Source: Streptococcus sp. oral taxon 061
GTDB taxonomy: Bacteria > Bacillota > Bacilli > Lactobacillales > Streptococcaceae
Length of the DNA: 64,000 bases
Assembly: GCF_013394695.1 (NCBI RefSeq)
Contig: NZ_CP058258.1
Location: 578,001-642,000 of the forward strand
Reading direction: 5' to 3'
This document shows positions 37,620 to 48,353 of the stretch, one piece after another; position 1 is the first letter of the stretch, and each line of letters opens with the position of its first letter. The notes beneath the pieces are model-generated. The model was given only the letters and a program-made list of their open reading frames with translations. It was not told the origin of the DNA and did not search any database. The translations under genes and the position numbers were made by a program.

Positions 37620-37775
37620 TTTTTTTCTATCTCCTTGATAGATAAAATATATAACCTCCCACTTTTAAAGTATGATACACTAGAAGGTAGATGAAATCTG
37701 ATATGCTCGTAGCAAATATTTTTAATTAGAGCATAAGTATGATAGAATGAATCATTATCTTGAGAGGATGTTTCT

Positions 37776-38576
37776 ATGAATGTTACAACAATTTTAGCAT
37801 CTGATTGGTATCAAAATTTGATGCAATATATCCCGGATGGCAAACTGTTTAGTTGGCGTTCGGTTTTTGATGGGATTCCAAGAATTCTACAGCAATTACC
37901 TACAACATTGATGTTAACAGTATTTGGTGCCTTTTTTGGTATCATACTAGCCCTAGTCTTTGCGATTGTGAAAATCAATCGAGTTCGATTTATATACCCA
38001 GTACAAGCATTTTTTGTTAGTTTCTTAAAAGGAACCCCAATTTTAGTTCAACTGATGTTGACTTATTACGGGATTCCATTAGCTTTGAAAGCCTTGAATC
38101 AACAATGGGGAACTTCTCTGAACATTAATGCTATTCCAGCAGCAACATTTGCGATTGTGGCTTTTGCTTTTAACGAGGCAGCCTATGCCAGCGAAACTCT
38201 TCGTGCGGCAATTCTTTCTGTAAATCCAGGTGAGATTGAAGCTGCTCGTAGTCTTGGTATGACACGTGCGCAAGTTTATCGTCGTGTGATTATTCCCAAT
38301 GCAGCAGTAGTTGCAACACCAACCTTGATTAACTCCTTGATTGGCTTGACCAAGGGGACTTCCCTAGCTTTCAGTGCAGGTGTTGTAGAAGTCTTTGCCC
38401 AAGCTCAGATTTTGGGTGGTGCAGACTATCGTTACTTTGAACGTTTCATCTCAGTAGCTCTCGTCTACTGGGTGGTAAATATCGTTATTGAAAATCTTGG
38501 CCGTTTCATTGAAAGAAAAATGGCTATTACAGCACCAGATAATGTTGAGACAGATGTGAAAGGAGAGCTTCGCTAA
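37776..38576 (+). CDS. tcyB: Amino-acid ABC permease (probable TcyB), second copy
   Basis: Identical to 11879; again no binding-protein gene beside it. Confidence 0.84.
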   Translation: MNVTTILASDWYQNLMQYIPDGKLFSWRSVFDGIPRILQQLPTTLMLTVFGAFFGIILALVFAIVKINRVRFIYPVQAFFVSFLKGTPILVQLMLTYYGIPLALKALNQQWGTSLNINAIPAATFAIVAFAFNEAAYASETLRAAILSVNPGEIEAARSLGMTRAQVYRRVIIPNAAVVATPTLINSLIGLTKGTSLAFSAGVVEVFAQAQILGGADYRYFERFISVALVYWVVNIVIENLGRFIERKMAITAPDNVETDVKGELR

Positions 38577-39319
38577 TGATTAAAATTTCAAATTTAAGCA
38601 AATCCTTTTCAGGTCAAACTGTTTTGGATCATCTGAATTTAGATATTCAAAAAGGAGAAGTTGTTGCCTTAATTGGTTCTTCAGGAGCTGGGAAATCAAC
38701 TTTTCTTCGTAGCCTAAACTATCTAGAAACTCCTGATAGTGGAAGTATTCAGATTGATGATTTCAAAGTTGATTTTTCTCAAATTACGCAAGAAGAAATT
38801 CTAACTCTTCGTCGTAAATTATCGATGGTTTTCCAACAGTTTAATTTATTTGAGCGTAGAACAGCGCTAGATAATGTTAAAGAAGGCTTGGTGGTAGTTA
38901 AAAAATTATCGGACGAAGAAGCGACTGAAATTGCTAAGGAAGAACTAGCTAAGGTTGGGCTTTCTGATCGTGAACAGCATTATCCGCGTCACTTGTCTGG
39001 AGGACAAAAACAACGGGTCGCTATAGCTCGTGCTCTAGCCATGAAACCAGACGTCTTACTCTTGGATGAACCGACTTCAGCACTGGACCCAGAATTGGTT
39101 GGTGAGGTAGAAAGATCGATTGCTAATGCTGCAAAATCAGGTCAAACTATGGTTTTGGTTAGTCACGATATGTCATTTGTTGCTCAAGTAGCTGATAAGG
39201 TTTTATTCTTGGATAAAGGAAAGATTATTGAATCTGGAACACCGGATGAGATTATCAACCATCCTAAAGAAGAACGAACAAAAGAGTTCTTTGCTAGTTA
39301 CAAACGGACCTATATCTGA
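38576..39319 (+). CDS. tcyC: Amino-acid ABC ATPase (probable TcyC), second copy
   Basis: Identical to 12679, all ABC motifs intact. Confidence 0.91.
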   Translation: MIKISNLSKSFSGQTVLDHLNLDIQKGEVVALIGSSGAGKSTFLRSLNYLETPDSGSIQIDDFKVDFSQITQEEILTLRRKLSMVFQQFNLFERRTALDNVKEGLVVVKKLSDEEATEIAKEELAKVGLSDREQHYPRHLSGGQKQRVAIARALAMKPDVLLLDEPTSALDPELVGEVERSIANAAKSGQTMVLVSHDMSFVAQVADKVLFLDKGKIIESGTPDEIINHPKEERTKEFFASYKRTYI

Positions 39320-39398
39320 TATAATAGAAGATAAGAAAAACTCAGTTGGCTAAGCTAACTGGGTTTGCTCTTTAAAAATAATAGAAATGAGAGAGAGC

Positions 39399-39623
39399 AT
39401 GCTAGTTCAGCTATTTGCTTTGTATTTAGAGAGTTTGGTTTTGACGATTTTACTAGTCTTGGTTGTCTTAGGGATTTGGATTGGTTTTAGAGCCCTGTCA
39501 GGTGTCGATAAAACTGCTAAGGAGCGTCAGGCTCACCTCTATGATATGATTATGATTGGAGTTCTAACAATTCCAGTATTGTCTTTTGCAACCATGAGCA
39601 TCTTGTTGGTTCTCAAGGCTTAA
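39399..39623 (+). CDS. DUF4059 small membrane protein, second copy
   Basis: Identical to 13502-13726; the alternative ATG is at 39387. Confidence 0.74.
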   Translation: MLVQLFALYLESLVLTILLVLVVLGIWIGFRALSGVDKTAKERQAHLYDMIMIGVLTIPVLSFATMSILLVLKA

Positions 39624-39688
39624 TAGTTGTAAAATGGGATTTAATTCGTTAGAATAAAAATAGTTACAACAAGAAAGAAGGAAAGAGA

Positions 39689-40600
39689 ATGTACGATACG
39701 ATTATTATCGGTGCAGGTCCTGCTGGGATGACTGCAGCCTTGTATGCAGCACGCAGCAATCTCAAAGTAGCTTTGATTGAAGGTGGTCTTCCTGGCGGTC
39801 AGATGAACAATACTTCTGACATCGAAAACTATCCAGGTTATGCTAACATTAGTGGACCTGAGTTAGCAGAAAAGATGTTTGAACCTCTTGAAAATCTAGG
39901 TGTTGAACATCTCTATGGCTTTGTAGAAAATATTGAGAACCATGGTGATGTTAAGAAAGTAATCACAGACGATGAAGAATTTGAAACTCGCACAGTTATC
40001 GTAGCGACTGGTTCTAAGCACCGTCTCCTGGGAGTTTCAGGAGAAGAAGAACTAAATAGTCGTGGAGTTTCCTACTGTGCGGTTTGTGATGGAGCCTTTT
40101 TCCGTGACCAAGATTTGTTGGTTGTAGGTGGTGGTGACTCAGCGGTTGAGGAAGCAATCTTCTTAACACAGTTTGCCAAAACTGTAACCATCGTTCACCG
40201 TCGTGATGAGCTTCGTGCTCAAAAAGTCTTGCAAGACCGCGCCTTTGCAAATGAAAAAATCAACTTCATTTGGGATTCTGTCGTAAAAGAAATCAAGGGT
40301 GAAAACCGTGTGGAGTCAGTTGTCATTGAAAATGTTAAAACAAATCAAGTGACTGAACATGCCTTTGGTGGTGTCTTTATCTATGTTGGTTTAGATCCAG
40401 TCAGCGATTTTACAAAAGATTTACAAATCCAAGATGAGTCAGGTTGGATTGTGACAGATGACCATATGAAGACAAGTGTTGCAGGTGTCTTTGCAGTTGG
40501 AGATGTTCGTCAGAAAGACCTTCGCCAAGTTACAACAGCAGTTGGAGATGGTGCTATTGCAGGTCAAGAAGCCTATAAATATATTACTGAACATAGTTAA
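39689..40600 (+). CDS. trxB: Thioredoxin reductase, second copy
   Basis: Identical to 13792, CAVC pair retained; the structured intergenic element follows at 40601-40739. Confidence 0.95.
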   Translation: MYDTIIIGAGPAGMTAALYAARSNLKVALIEGGLPGGQMNNTSDIENYPGYANISGPELAEKMFEPLENLGVEHLYGFVENIENHGDVKKVITDDEEFETRTVIVATGSKHRLLGVSGEEELNSRGVSYCAVCDGAFFRDQDLLVVGGGDSAVEEAIFLTQFAKTVTIVHRRDELRAQKVLQDRAFANEKINFIWDSVVKEIKGENRVESVVIENVKTNQVTEHAFGGVFIYVGLDPVSDFTKDLQIQDESGWIVTDDHMKTSVAGVFAVGDVRQKDLRQVTTAVGDGAIAGQEAYKYITEHS

Positions 40601-40779
40601 AAAGGCGGTGGGACAGAAATCGATAGACAAAGTCTCGATTTCGTAGTCCCAGCCCTGCGAGGATGATTAGGAGCTTTTTGGAGTCTAAAAGACGAACAAA
40701 AAGTTCAATCAGCTACCGCGTCAAAGTTTGATTGCTAATAAAAAGTGAGGTCGGGATCTTTTGTCCCAACCTCACTTTT

Positions 40780-41508
40780 TTATAATCGATTGCGGAAGAC
40801 TTCGTACATAAGAATAGCAGCAGCAACGCTTGCATTGAGACTCTGTACATGTCCATTCATTGGTATAGTGATCATCTCGTCCACTTGTTTTTTGATGTTA
40901 CTTGAGATACCTTTTCCCTCATTTCCGATAATAAGAGCGACTTTGCCACTTGTGTTCCATTTATGGCAAGGAGTTCCATTCATATCGGTCCCAAAAGTCC
41001 AGAAACCTTCTTCTTTAAGTTTATCCAAGGTTTGGCTGAGATTGGTAACGCGAGCGATAGGCACATGCTCGATGGCACCCGTTGCTGTTTTTGCAACTAC
41101 GGGTGTCACACCAACAGCTCGATGCTTGGGAATAATGACACCTGAAACATTGGTTGCATCGGCTGTTCTTAGGATAGAACCTAAGTTATGAGGGTCGGTT
41201 AGTCCATCGAGGATCAATAGTAGTGGGTTTTCTTCTTGGCGAGTCTGAGCAAGAATCTGCTCAAGTTCAGTATAGGCAAATTCAGAAACACGTAGGACAA
41301 AACCTTGGTGGACAGCTCCTTCAGTCATTTCGGAAAGAGATTTTTTTGAAGTCCAAGAAATGGATACTTTCTTTTCAGTTGCCAGTTCTTTGACTTTTTC
41401 TACATTCTTACCTCGTAAATCATCCTGGAGATAGAGTTTGTTTCCAGTATTTGCTAACAGTGCTTCGGTAACGGCGTGAACGCCATAGACAATATCATTT
41501 GTTTTCAT
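40780..41508 (-). CDS. rlmB: RlmB-type rRNA methyltransferase, second copy
   Basis: Identical to 14883-15611, with the same leaderless arrangement (TATAAT at 41515-41520). Confidence 0.89.
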   Translation of the reverse strand: MKTNDIVYGVHAVTEALLANTGNKLYLQDDLRGKNVEKVKELATEKKVSISWTSKKSLSEMTEGAVHQGFVLRVSEFAYTELEQILAQTRQEENPLLLILDGLTDPHNLGSILRTADATNVSGVIIPKHRAVGVTPVVAKTATGAIEHVPIARVTNLSQTLDKLKEEGFWTFGTDMNGTPCHKWNTSGKVALIIGNEGKGISSNIKKQVDEMITIPMNGHVQSLNASVAAAILMYEVFRNRL

Positions 41509-41552
41509 GGCTCTATTATAACATAAAACCCCGTTGTCGAACGGGATTTTCT

Positions 41553-42164
41553 TTATTCCAGAATGAGTAAACCTTCTTTGACTGCGAAAGGATCCTTTTC
41601 ATTGATACGATCATAAAACATAACACCATTTAAGTGGTCGATTTCATGTTGTACAACGATGGAGTTGTAGCCTTTTAGCTTGATGCGATGTTTTTCACCG
41701 TCCTTATCAAAGTAGTCGACAGTTACTCGAGCATGGCGGATAACATAACCTGGGACAGCACGATCGACTGATAGGCAACCTTCTCCCTCTCCTAGAGCAG
41801 CGTCTTGGACTGAGTGTGAGACAATCTTAGGATTGTACATAACAGCTTGTAAGTCATAGGCATCTTGAGGTGTTTCACCTTCCTCGGTGATATTAGGAAC
41901 TAAAACAGTAATGATGCGTTTTGAGATATCTAGTTGTGGTGCAGCAAGTCCGACTCCTCCACGTAGCCCTAACTTTTCAGCCATAACTGGGTCTTGTGAA
42001 TGTTTCAAAAATTGCATCATTTTCTCACCAAGGATGATATCTTGATTGCTCAATGGGAAACTGACTTCCTCGGCAACTGCACGTAGGGTTGGATTGCCCT
42101 CGCGGATAATATCTTTCATATCGATTAAATGTGAAGCTTTTGTAATACGTTCTATAGCAGACAT
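41553..42164 (-). CDS. def: Peptide deformylase, second copy
   Basis: Identical to 15656-16267. A true second def would be expected to affect deformylase-inhibitor tolerance, so the copy number matters to a reader. Confidence 0.96.
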   Translation of the reverse strand: MSAIERITKASHLIDMKDIIREGNPTLRAVAEEVSFPLSNQDIILGEKMMQFLKHSQDPVMAEKLGLRGGVGLAAPQLDISKRIITVLVPNITEEGETPQDAYDLQAVMYNPKIVSHSVQDAALGEGEGCLSVDRAVPGYVIRHARVTVDYFDKDGEKHRIKLKGYNSIVVQHEIDHLNGVMFYDRINEKDPFAVKEGLLILE

Positions 42165-42311
42165 CTTCTCTCCTTCCTTCCATTACAATTCCATGATAAC
42201 ACAAAATAGTTGAGAAAGAAAGTCACAGAAGTTGCTAATAAAAGGAAATACCAATTTGTCTGTGGTATAATAAAGTAAGGAGACTTGCATTAAAAAGCAA
42301 GGAGAGAAAAG

Positions 42312-43631
42312 ATGGAAAAACGCAGTAGTAGAAATCAAAAAGATCCTGTCTTAGGACTTGTCAGAAAATTTATTCGTTTTTTTAGAAACTATCGCCAATG
42401 GAGTAATAAAACCTTTGTTGTTGTGTTGTTGATTGTTGTTGCGATTTCGATGGCTTTGACTTTATTAGCTCAAGGAATTAAGGGAGTTCCATTAGTGAAT
42501 AGTAGTGTAACTACAGTGAGTCAGAGTGCTGATTCTAAGGAGAAAACTACTGTAACGGAACAGGAAACAAGTGCTCGCATCATGGCAAATGGTGATTTGC
42601 TTTACCATGACATCATCTACATTTCAGCAAAAAAGGCAGACGGTACCTACGATTTTCATGAAAACTTTGAATACGTAAAGCCTTGGCTTAAGCAAGCTGA
42701 CTTGGTCATTGGTGATTTTGAAGGAACTGTAAATAAAGATCACTATCTTGCAGGTTACCCCTTATTTAATGCACCTGGTGAAGTCATGGACGCTATAAAA
42801 GATGCAGGCTATCAAGTGCTAGACTTGGCTCATAATCATATCTTGGATTCTCAAATTGAGGGAGTAGTTTCAACCGCAGATGCGATTGAAAAAGCTGGAA
42901 TGACACCAATCGGAGTCTACACTCATGAACCACGAGATAAAGCACCTATTGTCATCAAGGAAGTCAATGGGATTAAAGTTGCCCTTTTAGCTTATTCCTA
43001 TGGTTTTAACGGAATTGAACAAAGCATTTCTCAAGAGGATTATAATCGCTATCTTTCAGACTTAGATGAAGATAAAATGAAGGCTGAAATTGAGCGAGCA
43101 GAGAAAGAGGCAGATATTACAATTATCATGCCTCAGATGGGAGTTGAGTATCAAATTGAGCCGACTGAGGAGCAAAAGAAACTTTACCATAAAATGATTG
43201 ATTGGGGTGCTGATATTATCTTTGGTGGTCATCCTCACGTTGTTGAACCAGCTGAAACGGTTGAAAAAGAAGGTGATAAAAAGCTTATCATTTACTCTAT
43301 GGGGAATTTCATCTCAAATCAACGGATTGAAACCATGCAGGATGTTGAAAATGCCAAGTGGACGGAACGTGGAGTTCTCATGGATGTGACCATTAAGAAG
43401 AAATCCGGTAAAACGACTATCGAAACTGCCCAAGCCCATCCAAGCTGGGTGAGTAGGACTCCAAAGGGAGGCTATTCTCCAGAAGGATACCCACTCTATC
43501 TTTACCAAACTTATATCCTGGAAGACTTTATTGAGGGTGGGAAATACCGTAGTCAGTTAGACGAGGCTACCAAGGAACGGATTGATACAGCCTATAAAGA
43601 AATGAATGAACATGTAGGTTTGAAGTGGTAG
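42312..43631 (+). CDS. CapA-like membrane protein, second copy
   Basis: Identical to 16415. Confidence 0.81.
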   Translation: MEKRSSRNQKDPVLGLVRKFIRFFRNYRQWSNKTFVVVLLIVVAISMALTLLAQGIKGVPLVNSSVTTVSQSADSKEKTTVTEQETSARIMANGDLLYHDIIYISAKKADGTYDFHENFEYVKPWLKQADLVIGDFEGTVNKDHYLAGYPLFNAPGEVMDAIKDAGYQVLDLAHNHILDSQIEGVVSTADAIEKAGMTPIGVYTHEPRDKAPIVIKEVNGIKVALLAYSYGFNGIEQSISQEDYNRYLSDLDEDKMKAEIERAEKEADITIIMPQMGVEYQIEPTEEQKKLYHKMIDWGADIIFGGHPHVVEPAETVEKEGDKKLIIYSMGNFISNQRIETMQDVENAKWTERGVLMDVTIKKKSGKTTIETAQAHPSWVSRTPKGGYSPEGYPLYLYQTYILEDFIEGGKYRSQLDEATKERIDTAYKEMNEHVGLKW

Positions 43632-43655
43632 TGATTCGAATCTCAAGGAGACAAA

Positions 43656-44483
43656 ATGGAAATTAAGATAGTAGCAACGGATATGGATGGTACTTTGTTA
43701 GATCCAAGAGGTCAACTAGACCTTCCTCGCTTAGAGAAAATTTTAGATAAGCTGGACCACCGTGGCGTTCGGTTTGTCATTGCGACTGGAAATGAAGTTC
43801 ATCGTATGCGACAATTACTGGGACATCTAGCAGAAAGAGTCGTTCTGGTAGTTGCTAATGGTGCTCGGATATTCGAAAATAATGAATTGATTCAAGCACA
43901 AACTTGGGATGATGCCATGGTTGATAGGGCTTTAGCTCATTTTAAAGGTAGAGAATGTCAGGATCAGTTTGTCGTAACTGCGATGAATGGTGGTTTTGTA
44001 AAGAAAGGTACTGTTTTTACAGAACTTGATAAATTTATGACTCCAGAGATGATTGAGAAGCTCTATCAACGAATGAACTTTGTCGATGAATTTGACTCTA
44101 ATCTCTTCGGTGGTGTTCTCAAGATGAGCATGGTAGTTGGTGAAGAGCGATTGGATTCGGTTTTACAGGAAATTAATGACCTATTTGATGGGCATGTGCG
44201 AGCTGTTTCCAGCGGTTATGGCTGTATTGATATCTTACAAGATGGGATTCATAAAGCGTGGGGGCTAGTAGAATTACTCAAACGTTGGAACTTAAAACCT
44301 GAACAAATCATGGCCTTCGGTGATAGTGAAAATGACATTGAAATGTTAGAGTTGGCAGGAATTTCATACGCTATGGAAAATGCAGAAGAGGCTGTTAAGA
44401 GAGTTGCGACAAAAGTAGCTCCAGCCAACAGTCAGGCGGGTGTTTACAAAGTTTTAGAGAACTGGCTAGAAAGAGGAGAATAA
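43656..44483 (+). CDS. Cof-type HAD phosphatase, second copy
   Basis: Identical to 17759 (DMDGTLL and GDSEND present). Confidence 0.89.
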   Translation: MEIKIVATDMDGTLLDPRGQLDLPRLEKILDKLDHRGVRFVIATGNEVHRMRQLLGHLAERVVLVVANGARIFENNELIQAQTWDDAMVDRALAHFKGRECQDQFVVTAMNGGFVKKGTVFTELDKFMTPEMIEKLYQRMNFVDEFDSNLFGGVLKMSMVVGEERLDSVLQEINDLFDGHVRAVSSGYGCIDILQDGIHKAWGLVELLKRWNLKPEQIMAFGDSENDIEMLELAGISYAMENAEEAVKRVATKVAPANSQAGVYKVLENWLERGE

Positions 44484-44484
44484 C

Positions 44485-45120
44485 TTGGCAGTACAGCTAT
44501 TAGAAAATTGGCTCTTAAAAGAGCAGGAGAAAATCCAAACCAAGTATCGTGAACTCAACCAGATTTCTGTAATTGAACCAGATATCATCTTTATTGGAGA
44601 TTCTATTGTTGAGTATTATCCCTTGCAAGAATTACTAGGGACAACAAAGACCATTGTAAACCGAGGTATTCGAGGCTATCAAACTGGACTTTTACTAGAT
44701 AACCTTGATGCCCACCTCTATGGTGATGCAGTGGATCAAATTGTGCTTTTGATTGGGACCAATGACATCGGGAAAGATGTTCCAATGAGTCAAGCATTAA
44801 AGAATCTTGAAAGTGTAATTCAAAGTATTTCTCGTGACTATCCGCTGTCACAGATTAAGCTAGTTTCTATTCTGCCAGTTCATCAAGGGGAAGAATACAA
44901 ACAGACAGTTTATATTCGCACAAATGAGAAAATCAAGGCCTGGAACCAAGCCTATCAAGAGCTAGCTTCTGCATACATGCAGGTAGAATATGTATCTGTC
45001 TTTGAGAATCTACTAGATCAGGAAGGGCAACTCAAATCAGACCATACAACAGATGGGCTTCACCTTAGCGTTTCTGGCTATCAGGCTCTATCAGAAACCT
45101 TGAAAACTAGACTTTTCTAG
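44485..45120 (+). CDS. SGNH hydrolase, second copy
   Basis: Identical to 18588, TTG start included. Confidence 0.87.
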   Translation: MAVQLLENWLLKEQEKIQTKYRELNQISVIEPDIIFIGDSIVEYYPLQELLGTTKTIVNRGIRGYQTGLLLDNLDAHLYGDAVDQIVLLIGTNDIGKDVPMSQALKNLESVIQSISRDYPLSQIKLVSILPVHQGEEYKQTVYIRTNEKIKAWNQAYQELASAYMQVEYVSVFENLLDQEGQLKSDHTTDGLHLSVSGYQALSETLKTRLF

Positions 45121-45181
45121 ACATCTACTTGCATTTTTGCTTTTTTAACCTAGATAAGGTATAATATCTTTATAGTCTTTT

Positions 45182-45526
45182 GGGGTCGTTACGGATTCGA
45201 CAGGCATTATGAGGCATATTTTGCAACCCGTGTGGCGACGTAAACGCTCAGTTAAATATAACTGCAAAAAATAATACTTCTTACGCTCTAGCTGCCTAAA
45301 AACCAGCAGGCGTGACCCGATTCGGATTGCTCGTGTCTGATGACAGGTCTTATTATTAGCGAGATACGATCAAGCTTTGTCTAGCAGTTTGGTAAGAGAT
45401 TTATAGACTCGCAGTTCCTAGGCTTGAGTTATGTGTCGAGGGACTGTTAAAACAATACATAACCTATGGTTGTAGACAAATATGTTAGCAGGTGTTTGGA
45501 CGTGGGTTCGACTCCCACCGGCTCCA
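45182..45526 (+). ncRNA. ssrA: tmRNA, second copy
   Basis: Identical to 19285-19629, tag AKNNTSYALAA. Two tmRNA genes in tandem repeats would be exceptional. Confidence 0.96.
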
Positions 45527-45688
45527 TTGATAATTTACATTGTTTTGTAAATCTTTCTAAAACGTTGTTTTTACAACGTTTTTTATTTTATTCTTTGGTA
45601 TTCTTTTGCAAAAAAAGAATACAACATTTTGTTGTATCCTAAATATTAAATCAAGTCCTGAATTTTCTTAAGTTTTTATCATATTTTC

Positions 45689-45869
45689 TGTTATAATTAA
45701 GGTGCCTTAAGAAAAATAATGAAAAAACTAAATGTTTTTCATATAGTTTTCATTTTTTGTGTTATAATTAAGGTGCCTTAAGAAAAATATTAAGGTGCCT
45801 TAAGAAAAATATTAAGGTGCCTTAAGAAAAATAATGAAAAAACTAAATGTTTTTCATATAGTTTTCATT
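45689..45869 (+). promoter_or_regulatory. mntH control region, second copy
   Basis: Operators TTAAGGTGCCTTAA at 45697, 45768, 45790 and 45812, with -10 boxes at 45692-45697 and 45763-45768. Part of the 423-bp gene-free stretch 45527-45949. Confidence 0.75.
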
Positions 45870-45949
45870 GTTTTAATAGTTTAAAGTCAATCTTATTTTT
45901 CTCTAATAGAAAATAATGAAAAAGTAGGTTTAGAAAGAGGTAAGTATCT

Positions 45950-47284
45950 ATGTCTTCTCATAAAAAAATGTCACTCTCTGAGATTAATCAATCTATCGAT
46001 ACTCCAAATAACAATCATTTCTGGCAAAATATAAAGGCCTTTTTAGGTCCGGGTGCTCTTGTCGCAGTTGGTTATATGGATCCAGGAAACTGGATTACCA
46101 GTGTAGTCGGTGGTGCTTCCTATAAGTATAGTCTCTTGTTTGTTATCTTGATTTCATCTCTCATTGCCATGCAACTTCAGCAGATGGCAGGAAAGCTTGG
46201 TATTGTAACCCAGATGGACCTGGCTCAAGCAACGGCTCATCATTCACCTAAATGGCTTCGTTATAGTCTATGGGTGATTTTAGAATTAGCCTTGATGGCG
46301 ACAGATCTGGCAGAAGTTCTAGGTTCAGCGATTGCTCTCAATCTTCTCTTTAAGATTCCGATTATGATAGCCATCCTTTTGACGGTTCTAGATGTCTTTC
46401 TCTTATTGCTTTTGATGAAATTTGGCTTTAAGAAGATTGAAGCTATTGTGACAACACTGATTTTAACGATTTTAGCAATCTTTACTTATCTGGTAGCTTT
46501 GTCACATCCAAGCTTCCAAGGAATCGTTGAGGGTTATCTACCGAATGCAACCTTATTTGAAAGTCCTTTGCCAGGGCATGAAAGTCAATTAACCTTGGCG
46601 TTAGGTATCGTGGGTGCGACAGTGATGCCCCATAACCTCTATTTGCATTCTTCCTTGTCTCAAACTCGGAAAATCAATCACAAGGACAAGAATGATGTTC
46701 GAAAAGCCGTGCGCTTTATGACCTGGGATTCAAATCTTCAACTGTCCTTGGCCTTTATCGTTAACTCCCTTCTATTAATTCTCGGGGCGGCTCTCTTTTT
46801 CGGCCATGCATCCGAGATTTCTGCCTTCTCTCAAATGTATAATGCCTTGCAGGATTCTACTATTGCAGGAGCTATAGCTAGCTCAACCTTATCAACCTTG
46901 TTTGCCTTGGCTTTATTAGCCAGTGGTCAGAATTCGACAATTACGGGTACCTTGACTGGACAAATCGTTATGGAAGGTTTCTTGCATATGAGATTGCCTC
47001 AATGGTTCATTCGTTTGGCAACTCGTCTCTTTGCCTTGTTGCCTGTCATGATTGTAGCGGTTGTGTTTGGTCATCAGGAAAAAACCTTGGATCAGTTATT
47101 GGTTTATTCGCAGGTCTTTCTTTCAATCGCTCTTCCATTTTCAATCTTCCCTTTGATTTATCTAACTTCTAAGAAATCACTGATGGGCGAATTTACCAAT
47201 GCTAAATGGAATACCATCCTTGGTTATATTGTTTCCATTATCTTAACAATTCTCAATGTGAAATTGTTATTTGATATTTTCTAA
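45950..47284 (+). CDS. mntH: Nramp metal transporter MntH, second copy
   Basis: Identical to 20053, DPGN and MPHN ligand motifs retained. Confidence 0.94.
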   Translation: MSSHKKMSLSEINQSIDTPNNNHFWQNIKAFLGPGALVAVGYMDPGNWITSVVGGASYKYSLLFVILISSLIAMQLQQMAGKLGIVTQMDLAQATAHHSPKWLRYSLWVILELALMATDLAEVLGSAIALNLLFKIPIMIAILLTVLDVFLLLLLMKFGFKKIEAIVTTLILTILAIFTYLVALSHPSFQGIVEGYLPNATLFESPLPGHESQLTLALGIVGATVMPHNLYLHSSLSQTRKINHKDKNDVRKAVRFMTWDSNLQLSLAFIVNSLLLILGAALFFGHASEISAFSQMYNALQDSTIAGAIASSTLSTLFALALLASGQNSTITGTLTGQIVMEGFLHMRLPQWFIRLATRLFALLPVMIVAVVFGHQEKTLDQLLVYSQVFLSIALPFSIFPLIYLTSKKSLMGEFTNAKWNTILGYIVSIILTILNVKLLFDIF

Positions 47285-47363
47285 GAAATTCACCCGAGTT
47301 ATAAAACAAGTATATAAGAAAAAAGATACCCAAGATTTCTTGGGTATCTTTTTTGAAACTAAA

Positions 47364-47451
47364 CGGAAGACATGGGATTCGAACCCACGCACGCTTTAAC
47401 ACGCCTACCGCGTTTCCAACACGGCCTCTTAAGCCTCTTGAGTAATCTTCC
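47364..47451 (-). tRNA. tRNA-Ser (GGA), second copy
   Basis: Identical to 21467-21554. Confidence 0.92.
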
Positions 47452-47585
47452 ATTGTTTACTAACCTAGTCTACCATAAAGCCTTCTTTCTTGCAAATTTA
47501 TTTAAAGTTGAGGATCCAGTGATAGAAAATGAAAGAAATTGACAAAAAATGCTTGACTTTGATATTTTTTATGATAGAATGAATA

Positions 47586-47600
47586 ATGTAATCGTTAACA
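47586..47600 (+). promoter_or_regulatory. cre site of the fru operon, second copy
   Basis: Same perfect consensus match as at 21689, downstream of TTGACT-16-TAGAAT at 47553-47580. Confidence 0.79.
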
Positions 47601-47612
47601 GGAGGTGGGTTC

Positions 47613-48353
47613 GTGCTAAAAAGCGAGAGAAAAAAGTTGATTTTAGAAGAATTGAGTAAGCATAAAATCGTCTCTCTAGAGAAATTGGTAGGCTTGCTAG
47701 ATACTTCAGAATCAACAGTTAGACGTGATTTAGATGAATTGGAGTCTGAAAATAAACTTCGTCGAGTGCATGGAGGAGCAGAGTTGCCTCACTCCTTGCA
47801 AGAAGAAGAAACCATTCAAGAAAAATCTGTCAAAAACCTTCAAGAGAAAAAGTTGATTGCTCAAAAAGCAGCTTCTCTCATCAAAGAAAAAGATGTTATC
47901 TTTGTGGATGCAGGAAGTACGACAGCCTTTCTCGTTAAAGAATTGGAGCGAAAAGACATTACAGTGGTAACCAATTCCATTCACCATGCGGTTCAATTAG
48001 TGGATAAGCAAATCCCAACAGTCATTATCGGTGGTGGAGTTAAAATGACAACAGATGCCAGTATCGGAGGAGTAGCTCTCAATCAGATTAACCAACTGCA
48101 CTTTGATCGTGCCTTTATTGGAATGAATGGTGTAGATGAAGGTTACTTTACAACTCCAGATATGGAGGAGGGCGCCGTCAAGCGTGCTATCTTAGAAAAT
48201 GCTAAACAGACATATGTTCTAGCAGATTCATCCAAGATTGGTCAGTCTTGTTTTGCTAAGGTAGCTCCTATAAAACGTGCTATTGTCATTACAAGCAAGG
48301 GTCACGAGCTCTTGCCAGCTATCAAAGAGAAAACGGAGGTAATAGAAGTATGA
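47613..48353 (+). CDS. fruR: DeoR-family fructose regulator, second copy
   Basis: Identical to 21716, GTG start. Confidence 0.91.
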   Translation: MLKSERKKLILEELSKHKIVSLEKLVGLLDTSESTVRRDLDELESENKLRRVHGGAELPHSLQEEETIQEKSVKNLQEKKLIAQKAASLIKEKDVIFVDAGSTTAFLVKELERKDITVVTNSIHHAVQLVDKQIPTVIIGGGVKMTTDASIGGVALNQINQLHFDRAFIGMNGVDEGYFTTPDMEEGAVKRAILENAKQTYVLADSSKIGQSCFAKVAPIKRAIVITSKGHELLPAIKEKTEVIEV